Shown in pieces: positions 54,603-64,000 of a stretch of 64,000 nt of DNA. The stretch spans positions 37,900,426 to 37,964,425 of the forward strand of contig OZ024865.1 in assembly GCA_964017155.1 (NCBI GenBank), read 5' to 3'. The DNA is from Oasisia sp. SBJ-2009. Lineage: Eukaryota > Annelida > Polychaeta > Sabellida > Siboglinidae. The stretch's first letter is position 1, and every line of letters starts with the position of its first letter. The notes under the pieces were generated by a model, which did not search any database, was not told where the DNA came from, and saw nothing but the letters and a program-made list of their open reading frames with translations. The position numbers and the translations under genes were made by a program.

Positions 54603-57478
54603 TTTCGCAGGGGGGATACACAGAGAAGCCAAATACTAGAGGCATAGCTAAAGACAGCAAAAAGAAATCAGCAAAAAACAGCCTGGAAAGCCCTACGAAA
54701 TTTGGTTATAAATGTGTTTGTTTAAATGCAAGGAGCATAGTAAACAAAAGAAATGAACTAAACATTATGGTAGAAGATATTGACCCTCACATAATAGGTA
54801 TAACTGAATCTTGGGCCACCCCCGATATATCAGATGCCGAATTAGGAATGACAGGATATGTAATGTTTAGGAAAGATAGATTAGGAAGAAGGGGAGGCGG
54901 AGTTATTTTATATATTAAAGAATCCATCCAGGCTTATGAAATAAAATTAGAAAAAGAAGCAGAATGTGAAGCTGTCTGGTGTAACATAGTTACAGGAAAC
55001 TCAACATTAACTGTTGGGTTAGTTTATCGTAGTCCAAACATAAGCATAGAAGATAATGAAAAAATGCACAACGCTATAAAAGAAGTGAGTAAACGGGACT
55101 GTATTATTATGGGGGATTTTAACCATGGGCATATAAAGTGGACATCTCTACAGAGTCCTGGGAGAGAGGATCAAGAGTTTTTAAATTTAGTACAAGATAG
55201 TTTCCTTTTTCAACATGTGTTAGAACCAACCAGGGACAAGAACGTGTTGGACATAGTTTTGAGCTCACAGAAGGAATTTGTTGATAATGTCAATATATGT
55301 GAGCCACTGGGATGTAGTGATCATAACCAGATACATTTTATCATCAAAATAAAAGGAGAACGGAACAGAAAAATACGGTACAGGAAAAATTTTCACAAAG
55401 GAAGATATAAGGACATGAGGGAATATTTAGCGAAGATAGACTGGAATAACACACTGAAGAATAAGACAGCAACAGAATGCTGGAATATCTTAAAGAGGGA
55501 AATTGACTGCGTCGTTGACAAATTTGTCCCCTTGAAAAAACAAGGGAAAAGGTCAAAGAAGAAACACTTATCGAAGGAAGCCATTAGAAAAATCAAGTAC
55601 AAGCAAATGATGTGGAAGACATATAGACATACTGGAAGCGAAGAAGACTATGCCATTTATAAAGAAGCACTTAATCAAGCTACAGCTGAAATTAGAAATT
55701 CGAAGAGAAGCTATGAACAAAAAATAGCTTTCAACATAAAACATGACAGCAAGAGTTTTTATGCGTATGTTCGAAGTAAACAGAAAGTTCAAGATAAGGT
55801 CGGGCCACTAGAAGGTAGTGATGGAAACATAATAACGGAGGGATTCTTAATGGCAGAAAACCTAAATGAATACTTTAGTTCGGTGTTTACCAGGGAAGAT
55901 ATTAGTACATTACCAGTACTAGAGACTAAGTTCGAAGGGAGAGAGTGTGACTATTTAGGACAACTAACTGTAACCCCAAAAATGGTAGCTATGAAAATAA
56001 GAGATATGAAGGATAATAAATCACCAGGAGTGGATGGGATTCCTCCCAAATTACTACTGGAAATTGTAGAACAAATTAGCATATCACTTGCAACAGTGTT
56101 CAATTTGGCATTAGAGGAAGGAGTGGTTCCGGTAGAATGGAAAGAAGCAAACATCATACCATTATTTAAAAAAGGATCAAGAAGCAAGTCAGAGAACTAT
56201 AGACCAGTGAGTTTAACATCGGTGATTTGTAAACTATTAGAAAGACTAATTAAAGATCACTTGGTTGATTTTCTTGTTAAAAATAAATTGATAAACACAT
56301 CTCAACATGGGTTTTTAAAAGCGAGGTCATGCTTAACAAATATGTTATGTTTTTTGGAAGATGTCACAAAGTGGGTAGATGAGGGATCACCAGTAGATAT
56401 AATCTACTTGGATTTTAAAAAAGCCTTTGACAAAGTGCCACACCAAAGATTACTACTTAAACTAAAGGCCCATGGCATAGGAAATAGTATGATTAACTGG
56501 ATAGAAAAATGGCTTATTGATAGAAGACAAAGAGTAGTAGTTGATGGGGAGGTTTCAAATTGGAAATCTGTTTTGAGTGGAGTACCGCAAGGATCAGTAT
56601 TGGGACCTATTTTATTCTTAATATATATCAATGATTTGGATGATGACATAACAAGCAAGGTGTTGAAGTTTGCGGACGACACAAAAGTGTTTAGGAAAAT
56701 AAAAAGCGATGCAGATAGACAGCATTTACAAGATGATCTAAATAAGTTGATAGAATGGTCTGAGAAATGGCAAATGCTGTTTAACTTTGGAAAGTGTAAG
56801 TGCCTCCACACAGGACATGGGAATGAAAATGCACAATATACAATGGGTGGTACTGTACTAAATACTACTGTAAAGGAAAAGGACTTAGGTTTAACCATTA
56901 GTGCTGACATGAAGGTATCAGAGCAGTGTGGAATTGCAGCAGCGAAGGCAAACCAAATTCTTGGATTAATTAGGCGAAATATAGTATACAAAGAAAAAGA
57001 ACTAATAATACCGCTTTATAAAACAATAGTTAGGCCTCATTTAGAATATTGTATACAAGCATGGAGGCCATATCGCAAGAAGGATATTGACATGCTAGAA
57101 AGAGTACAAAGGAGAGCAACAAAAATGATACCAAAACTCAGGAATATTAGTTATGAAATGCGTCTAAAAGAATGTGGTCTAACAACACTAGAAACCAGAA
57201 GATTGAGAGGAGATCAGATTGAGGTTTTTAAAATATTGAATGGGTATGAAAATATTGACAGAAATATTTTTTTCACGGTCAAGGAAGAGAGAAGGACTAG
57301 AGGACATGGAGTTGCATTAGCAAAGAAGCAGTGTAGACTAGATATTAGAAAATTTTCATTTTCCCAAAGAATAGTAAACGAATGGAACAAATTATCAGCT
57401 GATTGTGTAGGTGCTAGAAGTGTTAATATGTTTAAAAATAAAATTGACATATACCTAAGACGGGCAGGGTATACTTAG
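54467..57478 (+). CDS. LINE ORF2: APE-type endonuclease and reverse transcriptase, intact
   Basis: 1003 codons without a stop. The true start may be downstream of the first ATG, since the first 75 residues overlap ORF1 and look low-complexity. Endonuclease (about residues 80-290): CLNARSIVNK, GITESW (catalytic Glu), GDFN, LDIVLSS and GCSDHNQI (Asp-His). A basic linker follows (residues 300-440). Reverse transcriptase (about 505-760): NKSPGVDGIPPK, NYRPVSLTSV, QHGFLKARSC, IIYLDFKKAFDKVPH (motif A Asp), SGVPQGSVLGP, LKFADDTKVF (catalytic ADD). A conserved CR1-type C-terminal tail ends RRAGYT. It would nick target DNA and copy its own RNA by target-primed reverse transcription. No disabling change was seen, so recent or current activity is possible. 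Confidence 0.95.
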   Translation: MGILCWEGRYVRERWPPSKRKGRSSVLREPASIYGQRNRLQFFKLVSQGGYTEKPNTRGIAKDSKKKSAKNSLESPTKFGYKCVCLNARSIVNKRNELNIMVEDIDPHIIGITESWATPDISDAELGMTGYVMFRKDRLGRRGGGVILYIKESIQAYEIKLEKEAECEAVWCNIVTGNSTLTVGLVYRSPNISIEDNEKMHNAIKEVSKRDCIIMGDFNHGHIKWTSLQSPGREDQEFLNLVQDSFLFQHVLEPTRDKNVLDIVLSSQKEFVDNVNICEPLGCSDHNQIHFIIKIKGERNRKIRYRKNFHKGRYKDMREYLAKIDWNNTLKNKTATECWNILKREIDCVVDKFVPLKKQGKRSKKKHLSKEAIRKIKYKQMMWKTYRHTGSEEDYAIYKEALNQATAEIRNSKRSYEQKIAFNIKHDSKSFYAYVRSKQKVQDKVGPLEGSDGNIITEGFLMAENLNEYFSSVFTREDISTLPVLETKFEGRECDYLGQLTVTPKMVAMKIRDMKDNKSPGVDGIPPKLLLEIVEQISISLATVFNLALEEGVVPVEWKEANIIPLFKKGSRSKSENYRPVSLTSVICKLLERLIKDHLVDFLVKNKLINTSQHGFLKARSCLTNMLCFLEDVTKWVDEGSPVDIIYLDFKKAFDKVPHQRLLLKLKAHGIGNSMINWIEKWLIDRRQRVVVDGEVSNWKSVLSGVPQGSVLGPILFLIYINDLDDDITSKVLKFADDTKVFRKIKSDADRQHLQDDLNKLIEWSEKWQMLFNFGKCKCLHTGHGNENAQYTMGGTVLNTTVKEKDLGLTISADMKVSEQCGIAAAKANQILGLIRRNIVYKEKELIIPLYKTIVRPHLEYCIQAWRPYRKKDIDMLERVQRRATKMIPKLRNISYEMRLKECGLTTLETRRLRGDQIEVFKILNGYENIDRNIFFTVKEERRTRGHGVALAKKQCRLDIRKFSFSQRIVNEWNKLSADCVGARSVNMFKNKIDIYLRRAGYT

Positions 57479-57573
57479 ATAGATAGGTTGGACTCTCGAT
57501 AAGCCAAACGGCTTCCTTGTCCACCTGCCATCTAGAGTTGATTCTCTAGGTGGCAATCTTGTTAAATCTTGTT

Positions 57574-57871
57574 AAATCTTGATACTGCGCTTTGTCTTTT
57601 TGTCAACCATGTTACGTATGCACACAAGGCAAATGATGAGAAAGAAGGCTCCAATTAACAACATGGATATCAACGGTTTCACTTGGATGGACCCGATGCT
57701 GCTGAGGTGTTCTATGCCATCAATATAGTGCAACATAAACACCCCAAGTAAACCTATGGCTCCATCACAGAAACATCCCAGGTATATCATCTTGCAATTA
57801 AGCCTCTCACGTCCACACTGTTTCACATATGAGATTGTTCCGGTGTGTTCTTCTTCCTCGTTGTCGCCCAT
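57574..57871 (-). CDS. Small two-helix membrane protein, 3' end altered by the LINE
   Basis: The ATG at 57871 has a good start context (AAACATGG). 98-99 residues: an acidic N-terminus (MGDNEEEEHTG), two hydrophobic segments (MIYLGCFCDGAIGLLGVFML, about residues 28-50, and PLISMLLIGAFFLIICLVCI, about 65-88), and a basic C-terminus KKTKRSIKI. I recognise no family. The last codons (AAG ATT TAA) come from the CTTGTTAAAT tail of the LINE, so the present stop is supplied by the insertion and the original C-terminus or 3' sequence is cut off or displaced. It could instead be a first exon whose donor lay beyond the insertion point. Confidence 0.5.
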
Positions 57872-58177
57872 GTTTAGTCACGGCATATTACAACTGTGCC
57901 CTTAAAAACAAACGATGTAGCCAGTTCTCTTGAGGACTCAGCTGATACAAGAGTGACTGTCACTAATGAGTGTTGACCTGTCTGGTAACTACAAAAAGTC
58001 ATCTGTACCATCTATGATTCGTAAATGTGTTTATTGACCTATAAAAATAGACATAATAAAAAATTCAAATCTACAGCACCAATTATGAAATAATACAGCA
58101 TTAGAGCCGCTAAGGAAGAAAATGTGTAATTTTACAAATCGCTTTGTGAAACCAGCCACATGATATACCTCTACATG
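57872..58177. other. No gene; upstream region of the membrane protein
   Basis: No clear TATA box or motif is visible. Confidence 0.3.
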
Positions 58178-58395
58178 GATAAAATAGCATTATATTGTAG
58201 ATGTTAAAATAGAATGCTGTTGGATATGTCCAGGGCTCATAATCACCTGGGTGAGATTGTTGGTCAGTAGTCCAAAGTGCTTCTGCTATTGTGTTTACTT
58301 TGGCATTTGCCCCAGAACTACACAGAGTGTCTGCTTTGACACCTACTCCATTGTTATTGTCCTCACTTGTGGACCTGGAGGCCGAATCAAAATGG
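58178..58395 (+). repeat. Repeat R2, copy 2
   Basis: Partner of 41001-41210, same strand, ending at GTGGACCTGGAGGC. Sequence on both sides is unrelated. Confidence 0.85.
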
Positions 58396-59492
58396 GAAGT
58401 TTAATTTTTTTTTCACAATTTTTGTCACACAGAATTGCCCGAATGCTTTCAGTTTGTGTGTCATTTCACGATAACATGATTATTTCATTCACCAATAAAA
58501 AAATGTATTTACCACAATTATTATTGCATTTTTTGCTAGTTAAATAGATTAGTATTGTGTGTGACTGATCCAATAAGCAGCAGTGACCTTATGCACTATT
58601 ACTAAGTAGTTTTTTACTTAATTGGTGGGACGTCATACTGAATGTCATCTACGTCACGAAACGTATCGCCATATTGATACCCATTTATTTCTGATTTTCC
58701 AAGAGTATCTCATTATATTATGTGGGCAATACATTTATGTACTTATGTAAGCTGTTAGTCATTGTCTTTTCAGTTCATATGGCTGTGTTGAATGTTATGC
58801 AGCTTCACGATATGCCAGGGGTATCATCCACAAGGAATAAGACATGCAAATGTGTCATATTGCTATTGGCGTTTTCATGCAGGATAGCGATTAGATTCTC
58901 TATGTCAGCCAGTAGTTGTTCATGATATCACTTCTTAAGATTCTGGGATATTACACAAAATATACGCCGTGATGTGGAAGACTTGCCGTGATGTAGATGA
59001 CATATCTATGTAGACGAATCAGGATAACACCAGTGATAAGGACAACAATTTGTGGACATTCTTTTATTATAGTAACATTAATTACGTAGTATAAACGCAA
59101 TGTAAAATAAAGTGACCAAACATTGTTTGGGTTCCAACTAGTTTACATGCATTCAAACCAGGAATAGTAAGGAACAGCGGGTTTTTTCCGGTCATTAACT
59201 ACACTAACTTAACACAGTTAAAACACTGTCGTTTTTGTAAGTGAAACCCAAGCATAGCTTTATCTAGAGACCCGTCCACCCGTCATTTGGACGGGTTAAA
59301 ACGAATATGGACGGGTAGAAATATGGAGGACGGGTTGTGGACGGGCAAAAAAATGAAGGAGCAAAAAAAAAAGGTCTTCCAAAACCATAGATATTGTTAG
59401 TTATGCCTTGAAAGTGAGTGTAAATGGTGTCAAATGTGTGTTTGTAGCCCATTTCAGGACATCAGGCACAATTTGAAAGTTTATAAACTAGC
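58396..59492. other. No gene; GGACGGGT word cluster at 59273-59347
   Basis: Five copies of GGACGGGT/ACCCGTCC in both orientations lie within about 80 bp and could form hairpins. The rest is AT-rich with no coding support. Confidence 0.4.
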
Positions 59493-60215
59493 TTAACAGT
59501 TAACATCAACGTGTCCACCAAAACATGTGACTGGCAAACCAAAACATGTGACTGGCAATAATTTGATCCTGCATAAAGCCCTGAACCCAAGTTCGTCTTC
59601 TCTCAAGGGCCTCCAGCATGGACTTTTGTGTGTGCATAGCCCATTCTTCCCTTTGATATCCCCAGACATTGAGCCTGTAGTGATTAGTTTAGCTTTCAAG
59701 GCCACTTCGGTCCATCCCAGACAATATATTTTGCCAACACATTTCAAGTACGCTTCACAACAATGGAATGTCCCAATTAGGATGATGTGGGACTTGTACT
59801 TTTCAGGTTCACTCCAGATCATGGGATAGGCTTTCATGCAAACACCTAAGTTGAATGTACTGATGGTATACTCCTGCCCAGCTTCAGTAGATCCTTCCTG
59901 ACTGCACCTCAGACATTCTTGAATGGTTTTCAAGTCTGTTATAGGGGCATTAATCATGGGCTAATAGCCAATAATCATGAGGCATTTAGGAAGATGACCT
60001 ATAGCTGAAACTCATCCTGATAAGCCAGGGATGATCTGCTCATCAGAATTGATTCGACGAGTGAATACCCAACTTAGGTCTGTATCTGACGACGTCTGGT
60101 CTTCGTGGATAGATGTGATCATGTCAGAACTGGATGATGCCAGCAGAGCTGGTTCAAATCGTTTCCGATACCTATTGCTGTATGAACGGACCCTCCCCCA
60201 TACACATCTGAAACC
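59493..60215 (-). pseudogene. Middle module of the same PIN/CXC family
   Basis: The minus strand reads SDTDLSWVFTRRINSDEQII, a TGA where relatives have Trp (PGLSG*), IGY then a TAG, then a 155-codon open stretch: PMINAPITDLKTIQECLRC, STFNLGVCMKAYPMIWSEPE and ILIGTFHCCEAYLKCVGKIY. From memory, 'INAPxT..STI..VL', 'FDxxxxxKA..I' and 'xGxFHxxxxxLxxIGK' occur N-terminal to the WVDNLI and nuclease modules in full-length relatives. The last 20 codons run into a duplicated 17-bp CAAAACATGTGACTGGC word (59518-59555) that is not family sequence. Confidence 0.55.
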
Positions 60216-61773
60216 TACTAATCAAAATTAACCCAATCACTATGGAAAACTTTAATGGCGCGGTAAATGTTAAAATATTGAATTGACCAAATGGTGATTA
60301 TTAAATTGCATGATATGAAAAATTTGAACTTTGAATTGTTGCCTTTCTTTTGCTTGTTGTAGCATGCAATCTTGCGATCCACAAAGTGACAGCACCAGTC
60401 TCTAATTTGGCAGATATAGAGCATTTACAAGCAGGGTATCCTGCTTGATTATATGATGAGACAAAGTCTACAATCGACATCTAGATGTGCAGGGCTTCAA
60501 AACAAGGTACTACATGGCACTTGGTCAAGCATAGCTTGATTTCTGCGCCCACGCAGTCCATGCGTGGGGTAAAATCAACTGATCTTGAACCGTTATCGGT
60601 GACCTTGACCTTATATAGAATTCAAATATGCACAGTACACTTGAACAACACTGATAAACATTAAATCAACTTAAAGATCAAGGTTATTGTCCAAAAATTC
60701 AAGATGGTAGCACATTACTAAATAGAAGTCTATGGCCTTGGGAAGTTTTCTATTTGGAAAGAGTCCATGTCGTTCATGTGTTAGGCGGAGGACAATTTTT
60801 CATCATTTTGGGGACGCAATGGCTCAAATTATGGAATTGGTTTACGGAAAGCCCCTAAGTCTTATAAGGTAGCCTTCCCTACTATCTAAAGATGCTTTCT
60901 GCCAAAGATGGTGTTTCTATGTCTTTTTCTGACGTCACAGAGATACAATATTTGAATATACCTAATTTTCGCCCTGAAAAGGATTTTTTTTGCACCCTGA
61001 AGGCAAAATGGCCCCAAGTTAGGAGTGGTCATTACAAACTTGCGATTGCCCATGGTATAGACTAATAGGAAATGATAGTGAATTTTTTTTACAGAAAACA
61101 TCCTGAGACCTGGATCTGACTCCCGGCCTATTATTAGTACATTAAATAAAAAAGCAGGCAGTTCATGGTTAACACTAAAACAATCTACTACAATGTCAAT
61201 GACTGAATGACTGGGGTGGCGGCTCTCTGGAATACTTCTGCAGTAGATGCACGCATATCAATATGTTTATTTTCCAACACTGAACATAATACAGAACATA
61301 TACACAGGGGGCCAAATGCAGCTTTCTTGTGAAGACAGACATGGAATGCTGTAAAAGATTTGACTCAAAAGAATCATCACATATCTAAGATCGTAACCGA
61401 GGTGGACAACCTCAAGGAAACGTTACTGGAAACAAAGATTTTCCCATGAATCTATTTATCGTTGCGAAGCAAACCAGACACAAACAGCACAACAAATTTC
61501 TGGATGTTTGTCTAACCCTGGCAGAAATGTAACACACTGGAATGGTTGTGTTAGAAATGCAAGACAGGGCTTTCTTTCTACATCACTTTGCGATGGGAAT
61601 ATGCACATTCTTAAATCGTCTGGCATCCTCATCAGACGTCGCTGTTTTTGACAATGATTGCAGTTGTTGCATTGAAGGTTCTGTACTGATCTATTACTGA
61701 CTTTTAGCTGCTTGACTAAATGATGGAACGTGATATTGTACATGTTTTGTTGCACATATCTACCAGTAGGGAG
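60216..61773. other. No recognisable coding; gap between modules of the 59.5-62.1 kb pseudogene
   Basis: An intermediate part of the family would be expected here, but I could not trace it. A minus-strand frame at 61456-61755 is Cys-rich but unassignable. ACCTTGACCTTATA-type words near 60612 recall the TCAAGGTCA sites in element 1. Confidence 0.35.
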
Positions 61774-62133
61774 TCAAGTAGCTTTAAAAGTGTTCCTGCA
61801 CGGGGTCTGATAAGATATACCATTTGCTACCATGTCATGTCCTTGGACTATCAATCTCAGCAAAATGTCTTCCATATTCAATTTGTTGGCAATAACTACG
61901 ATCACATGCTGACTGCTTTCTGTGGAAACCTTGTAGGTTGGTTCCTTACCTTTCATCAACCCTTTGTTGCATATAACACAGGCACCATTCGCGTCAAATA
62001 TTTGGGTGCGATTCCTAGTAGAAATGCATGTTGACGTTGATGGTAATGTGCTGCACATCTGACCTGCTAAAGCTGAACTACTACTTTGTAGATGTTTCTT
62101 TTCTGCGAGTTTATAACTCATGGTATGAATCAT
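61774..62133 (-). CDS. N-terminal zinc-binding-like module of the PIN/CXC family
   Basis: 120 codons from an ATG at 62133. After a Ser-rich leader: ANGACVICNKGLMKGKEPTY, AQ/ANKLNMEDILLRLIVQ and GHDMVANGISYQTPCRNTF. Relatives I recall begin with CxxC..., a helical stretch, and 'DLxAxExxYHxxCYxxY'; the pattern here matches in order and spacing (CVIC; DMVANGISYQTPCRNTF). It is on the same strand as, and upstream of, the fragment at 59493-60215, so the two are probably parts of one gene, now broken or intron-split. Confidence 0.45.
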   Translation of the reverse strand: MIHTMSYKLAEKKHLQSSSSALAGQMCSTLPSTSTCISTRNRTQIFDANGACVICNKGLMKGKEPTYKVSTESSQHVIVVIANKLNMEDILLRLIVQGHDMVANGISYQTPCRNTFKAT

Positions 62134-62990
62134 TTAGGTACATATTCCTACATTTTGCATGTCACCTTGGTGACTTGTTTTCCACCCACATTTCAACAGT
62201 TGAGTCATTATGTAGCCTACGAACGGTGTCATCCTGCCTAGTTGTCATTGCTAATGTAAGTTAACGTGTCATTGTAAACTGTACATTAAACAGTCCCTTG
62301 TTCCTTCTTCCTTGACGTATGATACACATTGTGTAGTCAACTGTAGTTTTATCTTCTCGTCTTTTCTTTGCATGTTGCAATGAGACACTGTCACCAAATA
62401 CCCACTTCCTAGAGAGGCGATTCATTTTGTCTCACCTGTCTGCATCACCTGTTAAAAAAATGTGATAATCTATGTCATCATAGACACATTGTAACAGTTC
62501 AACAATCCTAATATTATTCTGCTAGGCCGGAATGTCCAACCTGAATCTTACGGTCGGTCTCCTTAGATTAACTGTTTATCGGAAAATCGACATCATACGC
62601 ATTATCCAAACAAATTACATTATTGTTCATATGTACAACATTAGCACAACAGAACACTAAAATTAAGACTATGCAGCACAGTAAGATTGTATGACAGTAA
62701 TAAATACAAATGTACCAGGGAATATAATGCACTAACCTCTCTGTTGATAGAACAATATTGTGTCAAGTGAAGTAAACTGAATGTAAATTCAAAAAAATTG
62801 CAATTTCACAAGCAGAAATACACTTCAGGATTGACGGTACGAGTCCAGTGGTTCTTCCGCACCACGATTTAAATCTCGCGCCCCTCACAAACTATTATTA
62901 ATTTTGGTATGAACCACATAAAAACAAACATTGTAATCATACAATAAAATATATCAAAATAAATGATTATTACCATCAGACCTGTTCAGT
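62134..62990. other. No gene supported
   Basis: AT-rich sequence leading into the TA microsatellite. Confidence 0.35.
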
Positions 62991-62996
62991 TTCTTA

Positions 62997-63034
62997 AATA
63001 TATATATATATATTATATATATATATATGTATAG

Positions 63035-63074
<40 letters not shown>

Positions 63075-63093
63075 TATATATATATAATATATA
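62997..63093. repeat. TA dinucleotide microsatellite
   Basis: Three interrupted (TA)n blocks, immediately left of R1 copy C. Confidence 0.95.
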
Positions 63094-63103
63094 TGCCCAG
63101 GTC

Positions 63104-63580
63104 TCAGTAGAAATACCGCTCCAGTATTACAAGGTTTTTCATCGTGGAACTATCATTGCTCTCGTCGATCATGAGGGAAACGTAACTTGTCTGGCAGTGC
63201 TTAACGAAACACTGACTTCGTTCCAGGCCGGTAGCACTCTTGCTGATCATTGTAGTCTTTTGACACCCGCAGCAGAACATTTTTGCCATTTCGCTATCGA
63301 GAAACATATTCTTCACAACTTTCGTGAAGTGATCTGCGAGCTGAAAGGAAAGGTTGTGTTAAGCGAGGACGTTGGCAAACCAAGTCTCGGTGACAATGAC
63401 ACACTTCGTTATCTCCTGGTCCTTCGGGTTAACGAAAAACGATGTCTCTCGATCGTCTCTCTGGGCTGCTCGATTGAGAGCCCCGTGCTGAGATCTTGTA
63501 GCTTGGCGAAAGGCATCATATTTTCCACCCGCGACAACACTGAAATGCGAGTTGCACACACAGCTAAAAGCATGTGACAC
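63104..63580 (-). pseudogene. hAT-type transposase N-terminal part (R1 copy C)
   Basis: The minus strand shows FFVNPKDQEITKCVIVTETW with FANVLA, a stop, then (61 codons later in another frame) KNMFLDSEMAKMFCCGCQKT, TMISKSATGLERSQCFVKHC and YVSLMIDESNDSSTMKNLVI-LERYF. 'F..xDESxDxSxxxxLxxxxRYF' is the first catalytic-Asp region of hAT-like transposases. One stop/frameshift is present and the catalytic C-terminal half is absent. Confidence 0.65.
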
Positions 63581-64000
63581 TCCTCTGTCGCTACGGCTGA
63601 TCCAGGTCAGATCGGCAACCCATCCTGCATAAACTTCAATGCTTATTTCTTCTTCTGGCTTTGTACACGGCTTCGCTGGTTGATATGCGTAGCAGTTTCA
63701 TATGTTCGCAGGTTGTGATCACATGATGAATTCTATCCAATTAATTCTGCCTGATGCTCACTTTCGTTGTATCAGGAAAATAAACATGGAACAACACAAA
63801 TAGTTACCGAAATAAATTTGCGATTCAAAATACTTTGATTACCATGAGAATTGCAGGAGTATTTATTTACAAACATATACACATTAAAAAGGTGGTAAAA
63901 CCATTTCAAAAAGGCACTAATAATTGAGGCGAGTTAACTGTAAGTTCACCAGACACTGTCACATTTGTAACTCACCTGTCATTTCCTTCTCATGGTTCGC
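63104..64000. repeat. R1 (hAT-derived) repeat, copy C (runs off window)
   Basis: It aligns with copies A and B up to the last base (CATTTCCTTCTCATGGTTCGC). It retains more transposase coding than the other copies, so it is the best template for the family. Confidence 0.85.

Larger units (their letters stand above)
54081..57580 (+). mobile_element. CR1-like LINE (non-LTR retrotransposon), near full-length 3' part
   Basis: The order is a partial ORF1 with an esterase-like domain, an overlapping intact ORF2 (endonuclease and reverse transcriptase), a short 3' UTR of about 85 bp with a hairpin-like GCCATCTAGAGTTGATTCTC region, and a tail of CTTGTTAAAT repeats (57559-57583) instead of poly(A). 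Esterase-type ORF1, APE-type endonuclease, short 3' UTR and short-repeat tail all fit the CR1 group of the Jockey superclade. I found no target-site duplication, so the 5' end remains undefined. Confidence 0.9.

Overview
The window is animal (metazoan) nuclear DNA, most likely from a marine invertebrate. It is AT-rich and intron-bearing. It is full of microsatellites and minisatellites and holds pieces of several eukaryotic transposon types: a CR1-like LINE, other LINE fragments, hAT-like pieces, a MITE, foldbacks and two long inverted-repeat elements. I cannot fix the phylum. I saw no rRNA, tRNA, CRISPR array or bacterial-type operon. Ordinary host coding sequence is sparse: one convincing spliced Myb/SANT-like gene (49535-50516, minus), a few exon-like pieces encoding coiled coils (23-25, 33-34 and 39-40 kb, minus), and a small two-helix membrane protein (57.6-57.9 kb, minus).

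Region by region. 0-9 kb is satellite-rich; a segment occurs four times (about 3.0, 4.9, 6.6 and 8.2 kb), and a (GTTCGC)n array and a 14-bp minisatellite of about 42 copies have grown inside it. 9-15.9 kb is mostly empty, but an old repeat there has been split by a 520-bp MITE whose CTG target duplication can be checked against uninterrupted relatives elsewhere in the window. 15.9-22.7 kb is a candidate DNA transposon of about 6.8 kb: GGGCAATTCCA terminal inverted repeats, a TGAA duplication, and a core containing a 1.65-kb inverted duplication. It carries a nuclease-like gene in two copies and a separate gene with an SDGxSSQFKN / SHGKGxVDGIGG signature. 22.7-35 kb holds a TTCAAC-repeat element, exon-like pieces, three LINE remnants, a 42/39-bp minisatellite and a duplicated Myb/SANT exon. 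35.4-36.9 kb is a foldback. 37.7-39.0 kb is a zinc finger-TatD pseudogene. 42.4-46.4 kb is a second long-inverted-repeat element carrying a divergent copy of the same nuclease-like gene. 47.9-53.3 kb has two copies of a hAT-derived repeat flanking the Myb/SANT gene; a third copy runs off the end of the window. 53.6-57.6 kb is a LINE with an intact 1003-codon ORF2. 59.5-62.1 kb has decayed N-terminal modules of the nuclease family.

The main find is a repeatedly mobilised gene family whose C-terminal half shows, in order, the acidic motifs of a FEN1/XPG-type (PIN-fold) 5' nuclease followed by a Tesmin/TSO1-like CXC cysteine domain. It is present at three places, and at two it sits inside a structure bounded by inverted repeats. 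That assignment comes from reading motifs and remembered family patterns; no database search was run. In the first element the nuclease-like gene lies next to a DDE-transposase-like gene, which suggests a two-gene transposon.
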